A DNA stretch of 64,000 nt from Bacillus_BD sp050389805. Lineage in GTDB: Bacteria > Bacillota > Bacilli > Bacillales > Cytobacillaceae. Under the pieces are notes generated by a model that was not told where the DNA came from, made no database searches, and saw only the letters and a list, made by a program, of their open reading frames with translations. Position numbers and translations under genes: made by a program. Where the stretch lies: contig NZ_CP130945.1 in assembly GCF_050389805.1 (NCBI RefSeq), positions 2,914,001 through 2,978,000 of the forward strand, read 5' to 3'. This document shows positions 8,630-17,443 of this stretch, piece after piece. Numbering within the stretch: position 1 is the stretch's first letter; every line of letters begins with the position of its first letter.

Positions 8630-9553
8630 CTACCGTCCATGTATTTTCATAATCAGTTTGCCAAATTTTTCTGCAATAGGCAATACAGCGATCGAACAAA
8701 TTACATTAAATATGACACTAATATGGGCAAGCTGAACTTCTGGATTTGTAGCAAGAGTAGGACCGATTTTTGCTAAGGTTCCAATAAAGGGGTAAAAAAT
8801 AACCACCCCTAAAATATTTAGCCAAATATGGGCATAGGCGGTTAATCTTGCTTCCCTCCCACCTCCAATAGAGGCTAAAAAAGCATCAACGCAGGTTCCG
8901 ATGTTAGAACCAAGTAAGATTGCAATTCCAGTATTTAAATCAATCAAACCTGAGGATAAAAATCCCATTATAATGGCTGTCGTGGCTGTACTTGATTGAA
9001 TAATCGCTGTAATGACAACGCCTGCAATCACGCTAAGGATAAGACTGCGATCCATAGATGAAATGATCGTATCGACTATTCCAAATTCTCGCAGAGGTAA
9101 AGCCATATATTCGAAACCATCCATGGACATAAAAACAAAGGAAATCCCAAGAATGACTAAACCAATACTTTGTACCTTTTTCTTTTTAATAAAAAGAAAA
9201 ACAATGGCTAGTCCAACCATTGGAATTAAAAAAGATTGAATATCAAATGTAATAAGTTCAGTTGTAACGGTTGTTCCGATATTGGTCCCTAAAATTATTC
9301 CAATTGATTGGGGAAATGAAAGCATTTTGGCAGAAATAAGTCCAATGGTGATAATCATAACAGCAGAGCTGCTTTGCAACATACAAGTAATGAGAATGCC
9401 TGCTAAAAATCCTTTCCATGGTGTATTTGTCGCGTTATATAACCATGTTTTCAAAGAATCTCCTGATAAATGAAAAAGTCCACTTCTTAACAAAGACATT
9501 CCAAAAATAAAAAGGCCTATTAATAAAATAAAGAGAAAAAGTATCAACTCCAC
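8630..9553 (-). CDS. Na+/phosphate cotransporter family protein
   Basis: 307-residue membrane protein with about eight hydrophobic segments and the duplicated signature of the Na/Pi (NptA/YjbB, PF02690) family: QSSSA at 60-64 and QSSTA at 186-190, each followed by a GTNIGT or GSNIGT turn. It probably moves phosphate or another anion with sodium. It lacks the C-terminal PhoU-like domain of longer homologues. It is the likely first gene of a unit with DUF523 and the YlmA-type ATPase. Confidence 0.88.
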   Translation of the reverse strand: MELILFLFILLIGLFIFGMSLLRSGLFHLSGDSLKTWLYNATNTPWKGFLAGILITCMLQSSSAVMIITIGLISAKMLSFPQSIGIILGTNIGTTVTTELITFDIQSFLIPMVGLAIVFLFIKKKKVQSIGLVILGISFVFMSMDGFEYMALPLREFGIVDTIISSMDRSLILSVIAGVVITAIIQSSTATTAIIMGFLSSGLIDLNTGIAILLGSNIGTCVDAFLASIGGGREARLTAYAHIWLNILGVVIFYPFIGTLAKIGPTLATNPEVQLAHISVIFNVICSIAVLPIAEKFGKLIMKIHGR

Positions 9554-9982
9554 ACCCCCCTTTACTATTTCTATGGGACAAAGGGAGTGGAGATGTCTAA
9601 TTGTTAAAAAGGATGTTTATAAAATAACTTAACATAATATTTTTATGGTTCTTTAAATAGGTTCTAAAAAAACCTGATCTTTCATTTCGAGCGGGACAAC
9701 CTGTACATGGGAAATTCACAAATATTCAAAACATCTTCTCTCAAGAGGATTTTTTCAAAGTTACCTCTCTCATTCTATAAAAACTCGCAAAGCATAAAAT
9801 GGTCAAATTGATATTAGGGCTATTCTTGAACATTCACATATAAATGTTATAATGAATGAATGAAATGTTTAGAAAAAGGAAAAAGTTCATTATAATAAAA
9901 TAAACAGAAGGTTATTTAGTGAAAATTTGGTCATAATGGTTGATAATTATTTAATGTTTTAGTATTGGAGGTACATGTAAAA
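9554..9982 (+). promoter_or_regulatory. Intergenic stretch with a probable promoter for the gene at 9983
   Basis: About 430 bp without a gene. TTGAAC at 9826-9831 and TATAAT at 9848-9853 are spaced 16 bp and point at the small plus-strand gene, which would give a leader of about 120 bases. I see no riboswitch motif in the rest. Confidence 0.5.
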
Positions 9983-10204
9983 TTGGATATTATTCGTAAT
10001 ATGGAATTTGAAATCAAGAGTAGTTTCATTCCAAATATTAGTAATTCAGAAACATTAAGAGTATTAGAAGTAACAGATGCAAGTGTAGTTGTTCAAATGA
10101 ATCTTTCAGGTAGTAGAGGCGTTTTCCCATTAGATCATTTTCAATATTGGATCCGAAAGAATTCATTGATCCCAATGGACGAGCACCAAGAAAAAACATC
10201 ATAA
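9983..10204 (+). CDS. Hypothetical protein (73 aa)
   Basis: A small soluble protein with no membrane segment. GGAGG at 9967-9971 precedes a TTG at 9983. An earlier TTG at 9965 overlaps the ribosome site and is rejected. The sequence alternates beta-type stretches (TLRVLEVTDASVVVQMNL) and ends in a short acidic tail. It is followed at once by a strong bidirectional hairpin, which supports expression. I do not recognise the family. Confidence 0.55.
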   Translation: MDIIRNMEFEIKSSFIPNISNSETLRVLEVTDASVVVQMNLSGSRGVFPLDHFQYWIRKNSLIPMDEHQEKTS

Positions 10205-10210
10205 CCAAGA

Positions 10211-10252
10211 AAAACAAAGTCATAGCATGGGTGAAAGCTATGACTTTGTTTT
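10211..10252. terminator. Bidirectional terminator
   Basis: A 16-bp perfect stem (10211-10226 with 10237-10252) with A/T-rich outer ends, lying between the converging hypothetical gene and the hydrolase gene. Confidence 0.85.
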
Positions 10253-10260
10253 GTTTAAAA

Positions 10261-11085
10261 TTATTTTTGATTCATAAATTCAATTACTTGACCTGCAAAT
10301 TCTTTATATCTTTCAATTTGGACCCAGTGACCACATTTTGGGAATGTATGCAATTGAGCATTAGGTAAAGCTTTTGCTAAAACCAAGCTCGTATGATCTA
10401 ACGGTATAACTAGGTCTTCCCTGCCATGAACTAATAGAACAGGAAAATCGATTGCTTTTAACTCTTCTTCTGTTAAAGCCATAGCATCAACATGTTGTTG
10501 TCTTGGCTCAGGGAACATAGAAGAAAAGGCTTCTTGGAATCCTGGCTGGATACTTGACTCATACCGCATTTGAACTAGGTCACCATTTTCAGACATACTC
10601 TGATCATAAGCAAATATTTTGATGAGATTCTTCATATATTCAGGGCTAGGTGTATAACCCCAAACTTTATCCAACCCATCAGCAATTTGATGAGGTGTTC
10701 CCATACTCCCCATAAGGATTAGTTTATTGACTAAATCAGGGCGTTTTTTTGCAATATGTAGTGCAATTGCTCCGCCAAAAGAATTTCCAATAATAGATAC
10801 TTTGTCTTTTTTGATAACGGTTTCAATAAAATCAATCATATGATCCGCCCATATGTGAATGGAATATTTGGCATCTGTAGGTCGCTCTGTGTAACCAAAT
10901 CCGACAACATCTGGTGCATACAAATGATAATGTTTCGAAAGAATCGGAAAGACCAGACGCCAATTTGCCCATGCTGATACTCCTGGTCCTGAACCATGAA
11001 TTAATAGAATAGGCTCTCCATTACCATCTTCATGGTAATGTGTATTAATTCCTCGAACATCACCATATTTACCTTCTTCTACCAT
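10261..11085 (-). CDS. Alpha/beta hydrolase, 2-hydroxymuconate-semialdehyde hydrolase type
   Basis: 274-residue alpha/beta hydrolase with the C-C hydrolase layout of XylF/DmpD/TodF: oxyanion loop HGSGPGVSAWANW at 30-42, nucleophile S102 in GNSFGG, acid D224 in HGREDLVIP and H253 in GHWVQIE. Such enzymes hydrolyse the ring-cleavage product of catechols into a carboxylic acid and a dienoate. The catechol 2,3-dioxygenase gene at 12437, which would make that substrate, lies on the same strand. A monooxygenase, decarboxylase, hydratase and aldolase for a full pathway are not in the window. Exact substrate is unknown. Confidence 0.85.
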   Translation of the reverse strand: MVEEGKYGDVRGINTHYHEDGNGEPILLIHGSGPGVSAWANWRLVFPILSKHYHLYAPDVVGFGYTERPTDAKYSIHIWADHMIDFIETVIKKDKVSIIGNSFGGAIALHIAKKRPDLVNKLILMGSMGTPHQIADGLDKVWGYTPSPEYMKNLIKIFAYDQSMSENGDLVQMRYESSIQPGFQEAFSSMFPEPRQQHVDAMALTEEELKAIDFPVLLVHGREDLVIPLDHTSLVLAKALPNAQLHTFPKCGHWVQIERYKEFAGQVIEFMNQK

Positions 11086-11295
11086 TTCTAACCGCCTCCA
11101 ATTCGCTATTTTTCTATATTAATATATCTAATACACTTTCATTGTAGTTCAAATAATAGATTGTAACAAGATAATCTTTTTAATAATACAAATTAATAAA
11201 AAGATTCTTTATAACTAAAAGAAGCAATCGTCATGATGTCAAGAATTTTAAATAATACTTGGATCAATAGGATTGCTTCTGAAAATAAATTTATA

Positions 11296-11736
11296 TTATT
11301 GTTGTTCGTTCAACTTACATTCTTTTTCAAATACTTCTAAACCTGCTGTAGCACATTGTATATCTTCGTCCGCTGTTCCGCCAGAAACACCAATGCCACC
11401 GACAATGACACCGTTATAAATTAAAGGTATTCCTCCACCGAATATTACGAGACGGTTCGTGTGAACAATACCTGTAAGTAAAGCTGGCTCGTCTTTTATC
11501 ATAGGATACCATTCATGGGTAGATTTTCCAAAAGCTGCTGCTGTATATGCTTTATTTTGAGCGATTTCCCCACTAAGCAAAGCTGCTTCGTCCATTCGAA
11601 TAAATGCTTTCAAATTTGCTCCTTCATCAACAATAGCGGCATTAATTTGAATTCGTAACTCTTCAGCCTTATTTGTAATAGCCTCTAACATTCGAAGGGC
11701 TAACGATTGAGTTAAAGCATATTTTTGATATAACAT
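11296..11736 (-). CDS. GlcG/HbpS family protein (DUF336, NahX-like)
   Basis: 146-residue protein of the GlcG/HbpS family: an N-terminal helix with repeated alanines, the VDEGANLKAFIRMDEA strand region and a GGIPL...GGIGVSGG loop near the C-terminus. Members bind haem or small ligands, and one (NahX/CatX type) is common in meta-cleavage operons, though its job there is not established. It ends 2 bp after the stop of the ferredoxin gene upstream and so is probably cotranscribed with it. It shows no signal peptide, so it should be cytosolic. Confidence 0.82.
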   Translation of the reverse strand: MLYQKYALTQSLALRMLEAITNKAEELRIQINAAIVDEGANLKAFIRMDEAALLSGEIAQNKAYTAAAFGKSTHEWYPMIKDEPALLTGIVHTNRLVIFGGGIPLIYNGVIVGGIGVSGGTADEDIQCATAGLEVFEKECKLNEQQ

Positions 11737-11738
11737 CT

Positions 11739-12061
11739 TTACTTCACCTCTCCTAGAGTTTTCTTTTGTAATTGTTTCTCATAGTCTTCAATAGTGATGA
11801 TTTCAAGATTACTTTTTGGCGTCATACAACAAGCTAATGCAAAACTGTTTTCTAATTCCTCCTCTGATAAGGCATCAAGAGAACGAACTAATTCTTGGTC
11901 ATACTCTCCATTTAATACTTTAACTTTGCACATGCCACAGCCTCCACGCTGACATCCTGTTGGAAATGGGATGAATTCATCACGTGCCGCTCTTAAAGGG
12001 GTTTGATCTGGTCTACAACTATATTCGAATTCTTGGTTTCTAGCTTTTAATTTGATCTGAT
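11739..12061 (-). CDS. XylT-like [2Fe-2S] ferredoxin with no intact start codon
   Basis: Translation in one frame from about 12059 down gives a plant-type ferredoxin: C-x4-C-x2-C (GCQRGGCGMC) and a fourth cysteine in ALACCMTP. Relatives such as XylT/NahT keep catechol 2,3-dioxygenase active by re-reducing its iron, which fits the neighbour at 12437. GGAGGG lies at the right distance for a start at 12061, but the sequence there reads AT-CAG where ATGCAG would restore the frame, and a stop precedes it in frame. The only in-frame ATG (11933) lies inside the cluster and would lose three ligands. Either one G is lost (mutation or sequencing error) or a non-standard start is used. Confidence 0.7.
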
Positions 12062-12063
12062 AC

Positions 12064-12436
12064 TAAATGATCCCTCCTTTTATTTAATTAAGTTTATTAG
12101 ATTTTTAGTTAGATTAGTGTCTACCCCCAAACACCTATCTATTCTTTTCTCTCAAGCTTAACTAGTGTCGGCTCCTAGGGACTAGGGTCTATAAGCCAAG
12201 TATTTCTGAAAGCAAAGACGCCTAGACTCTAGGCAATCACCCTTCCATTTCTTTCAATCCGTCAAAAAGATTAAAGAACAATCTTCAAGCCGGCTAGACT
12301 TGAGCTTGGCCGTATCGATAAGTACAACTAGCCCTATTCTCCGCCTAAAGGCTTACTAGTCGGAGAGTTTTCTTTATCGGAGTGAGTAATGCGCTTGCAC
12401 TTTTCTATTAAGTTAACGCTTTCGCAAATGATTCTT
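12064..12436 (-). other. Structured, less AT-rich spacer between the dioxygenase and ferredoxin genes
   Basis: About 370 bp without an ORF of note. It differs from flanking DNA in being richer in G and C and full of short inverted repeats: GCCTAGA-G-TCTAGGC near 12210-12224, CTCCG...CGGAG near 12340-12367, and CAAG...CTTG arms near 12285-12310. It may be a processed or structured spacer RNA, a degenerate repeat element, or an insertion scar. Confidence 0.45.
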
Positions 12437-13321
12437 TTAATTCACGTGCATGATAGAAAATACCCGTTCCAATTTCGCCGCATCCCAAGTAATGGTAGGC
12501 ATGTCAGCATATGACATGTATCCGTTTGCAAATGCTTCGTTACGATTTCCTGATGGATCAAAGAAGTAGATCGTTTCCCCTCTTGAAATACCATGACGAG
12601 TTGGTGTTACATCAAATGGGACTTCATACATAGATAATAAATCAGCTGCTTTAAATACGTCATGTAAGGAATCAACAAAAAATGCAGCATGGTGTAATTT
12701 TGCATCAGGTCCTTTAACAAAGGCAATATCATGCGCTTTATTTGTCGTAAATAAGAAACTACCTACTAAATCCTCTTCGCCTTCAGTTACGACTCTTTCG
12801 CTTTGTCTGAAGTTTAATGCCTCCACAAAGAATCTTGTAACCGTTTTTAAATCTTCTCCAGTTAATAGAATATGATCTAAACGGTGTGGAGCAATTCCTT
12901 TCCAACCTAATGGCCACGGATGCGGATTTCTCGTGCCCACAGCTGTTCCGAGTAGTTCAATTTCTGTATATAGCTCACAATGATGTCCTGTTGGCAAGAT
13001 AAAATGTACAGCCTCGCCTTCTGCTAATCTAATTCCTTTTGAGATTCTAGTCGTTGTACAACCAAATTCTTCTACTTTCTTTTCATAGTATGCAAGATCA
13101 TCTAAGCTCTCGACTTTAAATGCGATATGCGCTATTCCAGCGGTATTTGATTTGGTTAAAATCAAACTATGGTGGTCAAATTCATCCCAGGCTTTTAAAT
13201 AAACACTGTTTCCAAACCTACCTGTTTCTTGCAAACCAATAATGTTAGTATAGTAATCTACTGATTTGTCTAAGTCTAATACCTTTAATTCTACTCGTCC
13301 AAGACGTAGTACTCTTGCCAT
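12437..13321 (-). CDS. Catechol 2,3-dioxygenase (extradiol, type I)
   Basis: 294-residue extradiol dioxygenase with two VOC domains (about 5-120 and 145-270). By alignment to XylE the Fe(II) ligands are H150 (HRLDH), H210 or H211 (LHHAAF) and E262 (GNRNEAF), and the active-site H243 and Y252 are kept. It opens catechol rings next to the diol. The length is slightly under XylE (307). It heads a small meta-cleavage set with the ferredoxin, GlcG-like protein and hydrolase on the same strand. An A/T-rich region with no clear regulator gene lies upstream. Confidence 0.92.
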   Translation of the reverse strand: MARVLRLGRVELKVLDLDKSVDYYTNIIGLQETGRFGNSVYLKAWDEFDHHSLILTKSNTAGIAHIAFKVESLDDLAYYEKKVEEFGCTTTRISKGIRLAEGEAVHFILPTGHHCELYTEIELLGTAVGTRNPHPWPLGWKGIAPHRLDHILLTGEDLKTVTRFFVEALNFRQSERVVTEGEEDLVGSFLFTTNKAHDIAFVKGPDAKLHHAAFFVDSLHDVFKAADLLSMYEVPFDVTPTRHGISRGETIYFFDPSGNRNEAFANGYMSYADMPTITWDAAKLERVFSIMHVN

Positions 13322-13615
13322 TTGTGTATTCCTCCTCTTTAACTAAAACTATATTTCTTCTGAATATAAAATAATCTAAGGAAATCGCTTTCAAATCTAA
13401 TGTTGAGTTACTATTTATATAATAATTATAATACAAGAAATTATTATAGCAATTCTATAGTTTCTCTATACGCAACAAAATATCGTAATTTAAATAATTC
13501 TTATAGATTTTATTATTGAAATTATCGTAAACATTAAAATTAATCCTATAATTATATTATATCATCCTTACCTATACACGTAATTAAAACTATATAATAA
13601 TAATTTTCTAAACAC
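13322..13615 (-). other. AT-rich upstream region of the dioxygenase gene
   Basis: About 290 bp, extremely AT-rich, with short runs of alternating T and A. It presumably holds the promoter of the meta-cleavage genes, but I cannot single out a -35/-10 pair above the background. Confidence 0.3.
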
Positions 13616-13643
13616 AAAACTCAACCTATTTAGGTTGAGTTTT
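13616..13643 (-). terminator. Terminator of the lipoprotein gene
   Basis: A 12-bp stem (13616-13627 with 13632-13643) with a 4-base loop, 10 bp after the lipoprotein stop. A-rich on one side and T-rich on the other, so it could act in both directions. Confidence 0.8.
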
Positions 13644-13653
13644 TTTATACTGG

Positions 13654-14685
13654 TTATAGAGCATTAGATATAATTTCTGCATCTTTTAATAAACTGATCC
13701 AATGATTTTTATAATTTTGATCCATTGGAGGACCTTTCATTGTATAACGGAGAACAAATAGATGGTTTTCGTAGGCAAATACTCGAGCTACCTCATGAAT
13801 ATCAGGTTGAACAGGATCATTTGTAACAGTATATTCATAAATCGCATCTGTTGTTGAGCTCTCTAGGACTTGGAAGGTAAAATCTCCTGTAAAAAAACTT
13901 GGAAGGTTTTGCTCGAAATTACTTAAATAAGTTTCTACCCCTACATTGGCATTGCTGTTCTCAAAAAATTGAATTGTGTAAAGTTCCGTCCAACTATTCG
14001 TAGATTCATCTGCTAACATAAATTCTGCTAGTGCAGTTCCTTCGCTTTCTTCATAATAACTTTCTACCCACTGTCTTTCATCTACATAGAAATTTAAACT
14101 TTCCATAATTTGCCGATACTGGTAATCTGTCGTTCCATTAGCTTCTGGAATTGGATCTGACGGAAAACTCTTATCATCCAAATTAGTTGTTGAATCTACT
14201 GTTGTAGAAACGATTTTCCATTTGCCATTGTCGGGCTTTAGTGTATGTGTGCCAGTGGATTCAGTGTTTGGCGTTGGAGGTCCTTCTACTCCCATGGTCG
14301 TTTGTTTATATGACACTATAGCTTGCTGTTCGGTTTTCTCAACTACTTTCATGTCCGTGATTTTTACATCGAATACATAGGTTTGCATTAATGCTCCTAC
14401 ATCTGCTTCAGTTATATCGTAGATCGGTGATTGTGAATGAATCGTTTCCATGTAACCGTCTAGATCATTATTACTGAAAGCAAGAGCGTTTGCTTCAATG
14501 ACAGCAAATAGTTCCTCATCTGCAGGGATTTTTGATACTGCAGGTTTTTCATTGGGTGTCGTTTCTAACGTTTTATCTCCATCAGAAGAAGATGGGGGTA
14601 CAGCAATCGGCTTCCCTATACATCCGGCTAACAAAACAGCCATTACTGTCATGACTAGTAAACTCCATGTTTTTCGTTTGCTCAA
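13654..14685 (-). CDS. Lipoprotein with NTF2-like domain, function unknown
   Basis: 343 residues with a type II signal peptide: basic MSKRK, a hydrophobic core, and lipobox LLAGC with C22. A Ser/Thr/Pro-rich linker follows. Residues about 55-165 have the look of an NTF2/SnoaL-like fold (conserved NDLDGYMETIH start, the closing WKIVSTTVD strand), and a second alpha-beta region ends the protein. It should sit on the outer face of the membrane. It is a single-gene unit between its own terminator and a hairpin repeat. No enzymatic residues can be assigned. Confidence 0.75.
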   Translation of the reverse strand: MSKRKTWSLLVMTVMAVLLAGCIGKPIAVPPSSSDGDKTLETTPNEKPAVSKIPADEELFAVIEANALAFSNNDLDGYMETIHSQSPIYDITEADVGALMQTYVFDVKITDMKVVEKTEQQAIVSYKQTTMGVEGPPTPNTESTGTHTLKPDNGKWKIVSTTVDSTTNLDDKSFPSDPIPEANGTTDYQYRQIMESLNFYVDERQWVESYYEESEGTALAEFMLADESTNSWTELYTIQFFENSNANVGVETYLSNFEQNLPSFFTGDFTFQVLESSTTDAIYEYTVTNDPVQPDIHEVARVFAYENHLFVLRYTMKGPPMDQNYKNHWISLLKDAEIISNAL

Positions 14686-14787
14686 TAGAAGTCCCTCCCT
14701 TGTCGTTCAAAACATGGGCTAAAACAACAGTCTTTGAATTATATTTCGACTATGCTCATCCTACACCTATAAAAATAAGAAAATAAT

Positions 14788-14842
14788 AAAAATAGGCGAC
14801 AGGCACCTTCCAGTTTCTGGAAATTACCTGTCACCTATTTTT
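14788..14842. terminator. Terminator-like hairpin repeat (GTGACAGG/CCTGTCAC type)
   Basis: Outer arms 14788-14804 and 14826-14842 match at about 15 of 17 positions, with an inner perfect TTCCAG-TTT-CTGGAA hairpin. It ends 3 bp before the telA stop and gives a U-run in both directions. The GACAGG/CCTGTC core recalls a hairpin family common in Bacillaceae intergenic DNA (recall, not checked). Confidence 0.7.
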
Positions 14843-14845
14843 GTT

Positions 14846-16036
14846 TTATTGATTTTTCAAACTGAGAAGTTTGTTCTTTAGTTCGTTTTCCATGGAGATG
14901 AGTTCTTGTTCTGCTTGTTGGCGTTTTGTCCGACCTTCTGCTTGGATTCTGAGGGTTTCTTCCAATGTTGTTACTAGACTTTCTTGTGTTTTCTTGAGGG
15001 TTTCAATATCGACAATACCACGTTCATTTTCTTTTGCTGTTTCAATTGTATTGGTTTTAAGCATTTCAGCATTTTTTAATAGTAAATCATTCGTCGTTTT
15101 TGAAACTTGTTTTTGTGCATTAACGGCATGCTGTTGACGAATTAAAGTCAACGCGATCGCAATTTGATTTTTCCATAACGGAATCGCAGTCATGATAGAT
15201 GATTGTATCTTTTCGACTAAGGCCATATTAGTATTTTGAATTAAACGGATCTGCGGTGCACTTTGCGTTGTGATTTGACGGCTTAATTTTAAATCATACA
15301 TCCGCTTTTCTAGACGATCAGCAAACTGAAGCATATCATTAACTTCTTGATAATCCATTTGGTTTTGTGTTTTTTCTGCCTTTTGCTTTAGTTCAGGAAT
15401 GATCTTTGTATGCAGTTCATCTAGTTTTACTTCACCTGCTGCAATATATATATTTAATGCTTGAAAATAATCCTTATTTTTATCATATAATTGCTCAAGC
15501 ATCATGTTATCAGACATAAGAGCCTTTTTACATTGTTCTAGTTTAACCGTGATACGATCGATTTGTGCACCTGTTTTTTGATATTTTGATAAAATTTCAT
15601 TCACAGATCTTGATAATTTTCCAAATAGCTTTGAGATGAAATTTCGTTTTTCAGGTTTTAACTCATCTGGATTCACTTGTTCTAACTTTCTCATTAAATC
15701 GGTTAAAATTTCCCCAATTTCACCCGTATCCTTATTTTGAACATGATCGAGCATGGAATGAGAAAAGTTTAATAGTTTTGATTGAGCTTGTGTACCATAT
15801 ACTGTTATAGCCTGGTGATTACGAGGATCAATTTGCTGAGCCAAGTTCACAGCCTTCTGCTTATTTTCTTCAGTCAGTGTATCAATGATCCTCACCGGTC
15901 GAGCATCCTCTGTTAATGTTGTTGTTTGTTTTTGCGGTTGGGGTTGTAAAGTACTGGTAGGATCGATAGAATCCAACTCCCCGAATGGATTATCAAGTAA
16001 TTGATCAAGCTCAGTGTTTGATTTATGTTCCACCAA
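14846..16036 (-). CDS. telA: TelA/YaaN toxic anion resistance protein
   Basis: 396-residue TelA-family protein, mostly helical and highly charged, with a long C-terminal coiled coil and no membrane segment. Family members are linked to tellurite and cell-envelope stress resistance, with mechanism unknown. The start is TTG at 16036 with AGGAGG 8 bases ahead; that ribosome site lies inside the last codons of xpaC, and the two genes are 2 bp apart, so they are translationally coupled. The xpaC-telA pair is the same as xpaC-yaaN in B. subtilis. Confidence 0.92.
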   Translation of the reverse strand: MVEHKSNTELDQLLDNPFGELDSIDPTSTLQPQPQKQTTTLTEDARPVRIIDTLTEENKQKAVNLAQQIDPRNHQAITVYGTQAQSKLLNFSHSMLDHVQNKDTGEIGEILTDLMRKLEQVNPDELKPEKRNFISKLFGKLSRSVNEILSKYQKTGAQIDRITVKLEQCKKALMSDNMMLEQLYDKNKDYFQALNIYIAAGEVKLDELHTKIIPELKQKAEKTQNQMDYQEVNDMLQFADRLEKRMYDLKLSRQITTQSAPQIRLIQNTNMALVEKIQSSIMTAIPLWKNQIAIALTLIRQQHAVNAQKQVSKTTNDLLLKNAEMLKTNTIETAKENERGIVDIETLKKTQESLVTTLEETLRIQAEGRTKRQQAEQELISMENELKNKLLSLKNQ

Positions 16037-16038
16037 TG

Positions 16039-16683
16039 TTATTGCCTCCTATTGTTTATGTCTTCTGGAAGTCTATTAATTGTTTTCTTTGCAACATCTA
16101 GTTCAAAATGCAAATCATCAATATCATCTTCTAATACTTTATATAAATCATTTTCTAACGAATCAGTTAATTTGTCTATCATAAGTCTAGTTTCTTTTAA
16201 TGAAATCGTCAGCTCTGGTGTTTTGGCAGGTTGTGAATGTAGTAATGCGTATTTTTCAGTTAACTCTACAATCGAATCTAGATTTGTAAAATAAAATCGT
16301 TCTGCCTTGAAAAATCTTTTTGGTTCTTTTTTTGTTGTTGAATAAATTTTGTTCACTAAACGAATCACTTCATAATTTTGTTTGATATCAGACAGATTGC
16401 GAATACGTAGAATTGCCTTTTGCAAGCGAGTAATTTTCTCTTTGGCTTCTTTTAAATTCCGCTTAATATATTTAAATTCACGACGTGTAATTCCATTTTC
16501 TTTTAAAAATTGACGATTAAATAACCTGCCAAGAAGAAGATAGACTATTGCTCCTCCCCCTATTCCCATTAAAATCGATGAGAAAAAGCTTGTGTCAAAT
16601 GTAAAGAAACTAAAAACCCAAACTAAAAGGGTTATTGAAATCCCTGCAGCCGACCGTAATATAAATTGAAAAAAAGATTTCAT
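16039..16683 (-). CDS. xpaC: XpaC family membrane protein
   Basis: 214-residue protein with two membrane segments (about 8-30 and 33-52), then a long soluble helical region (EFKYIKRNLKEAKEKITRL). It matches the XpaC family, named for apparent hydrolysis of 5-bromo-4-chloroindolyl phosphate in B. subtilis; a true catalytic role is doubtful because no catalytic motif is visible. It is upstream of and coupled to telA, so the two likely work as an envelope stress module. Confidence 0.88.
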   Translation of the reverse strand: MKSFFQFILRSAAGISITLLVWVFSFFTFDTSFFSSILMGIGGGAIVYLLLGRLFNRQFLKENGITRREFKYIKRNLKEAKEKITRLQKAILRIRNLSDIKQNYEVIRLVNKIYSTTKKEPKRFFKAERFYFTNLDSIVELTEKYALLHSQPAKTPELTISLKETRLMIDKLTDSLENDLYKVLEDDIDDLHFELDVAKKTINRLPEDINNRRQ

Positions 16684-16851
16684 ACATCATCTACTCCTAT
16701 CCCACTCATTCTCGAAGTTTCACCTGATTAGAGTTTTAAATTGTAAACAGCCTCTTCATAGAATGGCATCTATACTTACGAATAATTTGCCATTTGGTTT
16801 CATCTTTATTTTAAAGTAGAATGGCTATTTTTGCTACTTGTATGGAGAAAA

Positions 16852-17007
16852 ATGAATTTCAAGTATGAATTCAATCTAAGACTTGAGAATGAGGTCAAGC
16901 GTCGTTTTCTGTACCATATCAAAAAACATAATGTTTTATCTGTTATACTACAAGATGTATATATTTGGAAATTAAACCTACAATATAGATACTATGTAAA
17001 AAAGTGA
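16852..17007 (+). CDS. Possible small basic protein (51 aa)
   Basis: ATG at 16852 follows GGAG by 5 bases and opens a 51-codon frame ending 9 bp before the ATG of the next gene. The product is rich in Lys, Arg, Tyr and Asn. The close spacing suggests coupling, but the frame also covers the region where a promoter for the downstream gene would be expected, so it could be chance. Confidence 0.35.
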   Translation: MNFKYEFNLRLENEVKRRFLYHIKKHNVLSVILQDVYIWKLNLQYRYYVKK

Positions 17008-17016
17008 GGTCTAAAC

Positions 17017-17436
17017 ATGAGAGTATTAGCAGGACTATTTTCGATTCTCATGCCAGGATGTGGTCAAATGTTTAATAAACAGTATATCAAAGGGGTGGTA
17101 TTTCTTATAATTGAGCACTTTGATAATATTCAAGCCCGAATTAATCAGGCCATCTTTCTTGATTTTAATGGTTATCATCAACAAGCAGTTGAAATTACTA
17201 ATTTTCAGTATTTATTATTTTATCCAGGATTTTATGTTTACACGGTATGGGATGCATGGTTTACAAGTAAACCCGGAGCGGATAGGACAAAAACAGCAAT
17301 ACCGTTCATCATAGCTGGATTTATTGGTGAATTCGGAACGTTTTACGCACCAAAAATTCCACTTCCAACGTTAACCGTCGGTCTTAGTATGATTATTCCC
17401 ATGATCATTGGCATGATTATCTTTCGCAAACAATAA
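17017..17436 (+). CDS. Small polytopic membrane protein, paralogue of the gene at 37322
   Basis: 139 residues with about four hydrophobic segments. The pattern MPGCGQMFN near the start, the N-QARINQAIF stretch and FYPGFYVYTVWDAW in the middle are shared with the product of 37322-37792 (GFGQFLN, VQARFNELI, FYPCIYFYSIWDAY). The first motif resembles TM2/DUF5683-type membrane proteins. A GTGAGG site precedes the ATG. Function is unknown. Confidence 0.72.
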   Translation: MRVLAGLFSILMPGCGQMFNKQYIKGVVFLIIEHFDNIQARINQAIFLDFNGYHQQAVEITNFQYLLFYPGFYVYTVWDAWFTSKPGADRTKTAIPFIIAGFIGEFGTFYAPKIPLPTLTVGLSMIIPMIIGMIIFRKQ

Positions 17437-17443
17437 TGGTGTG

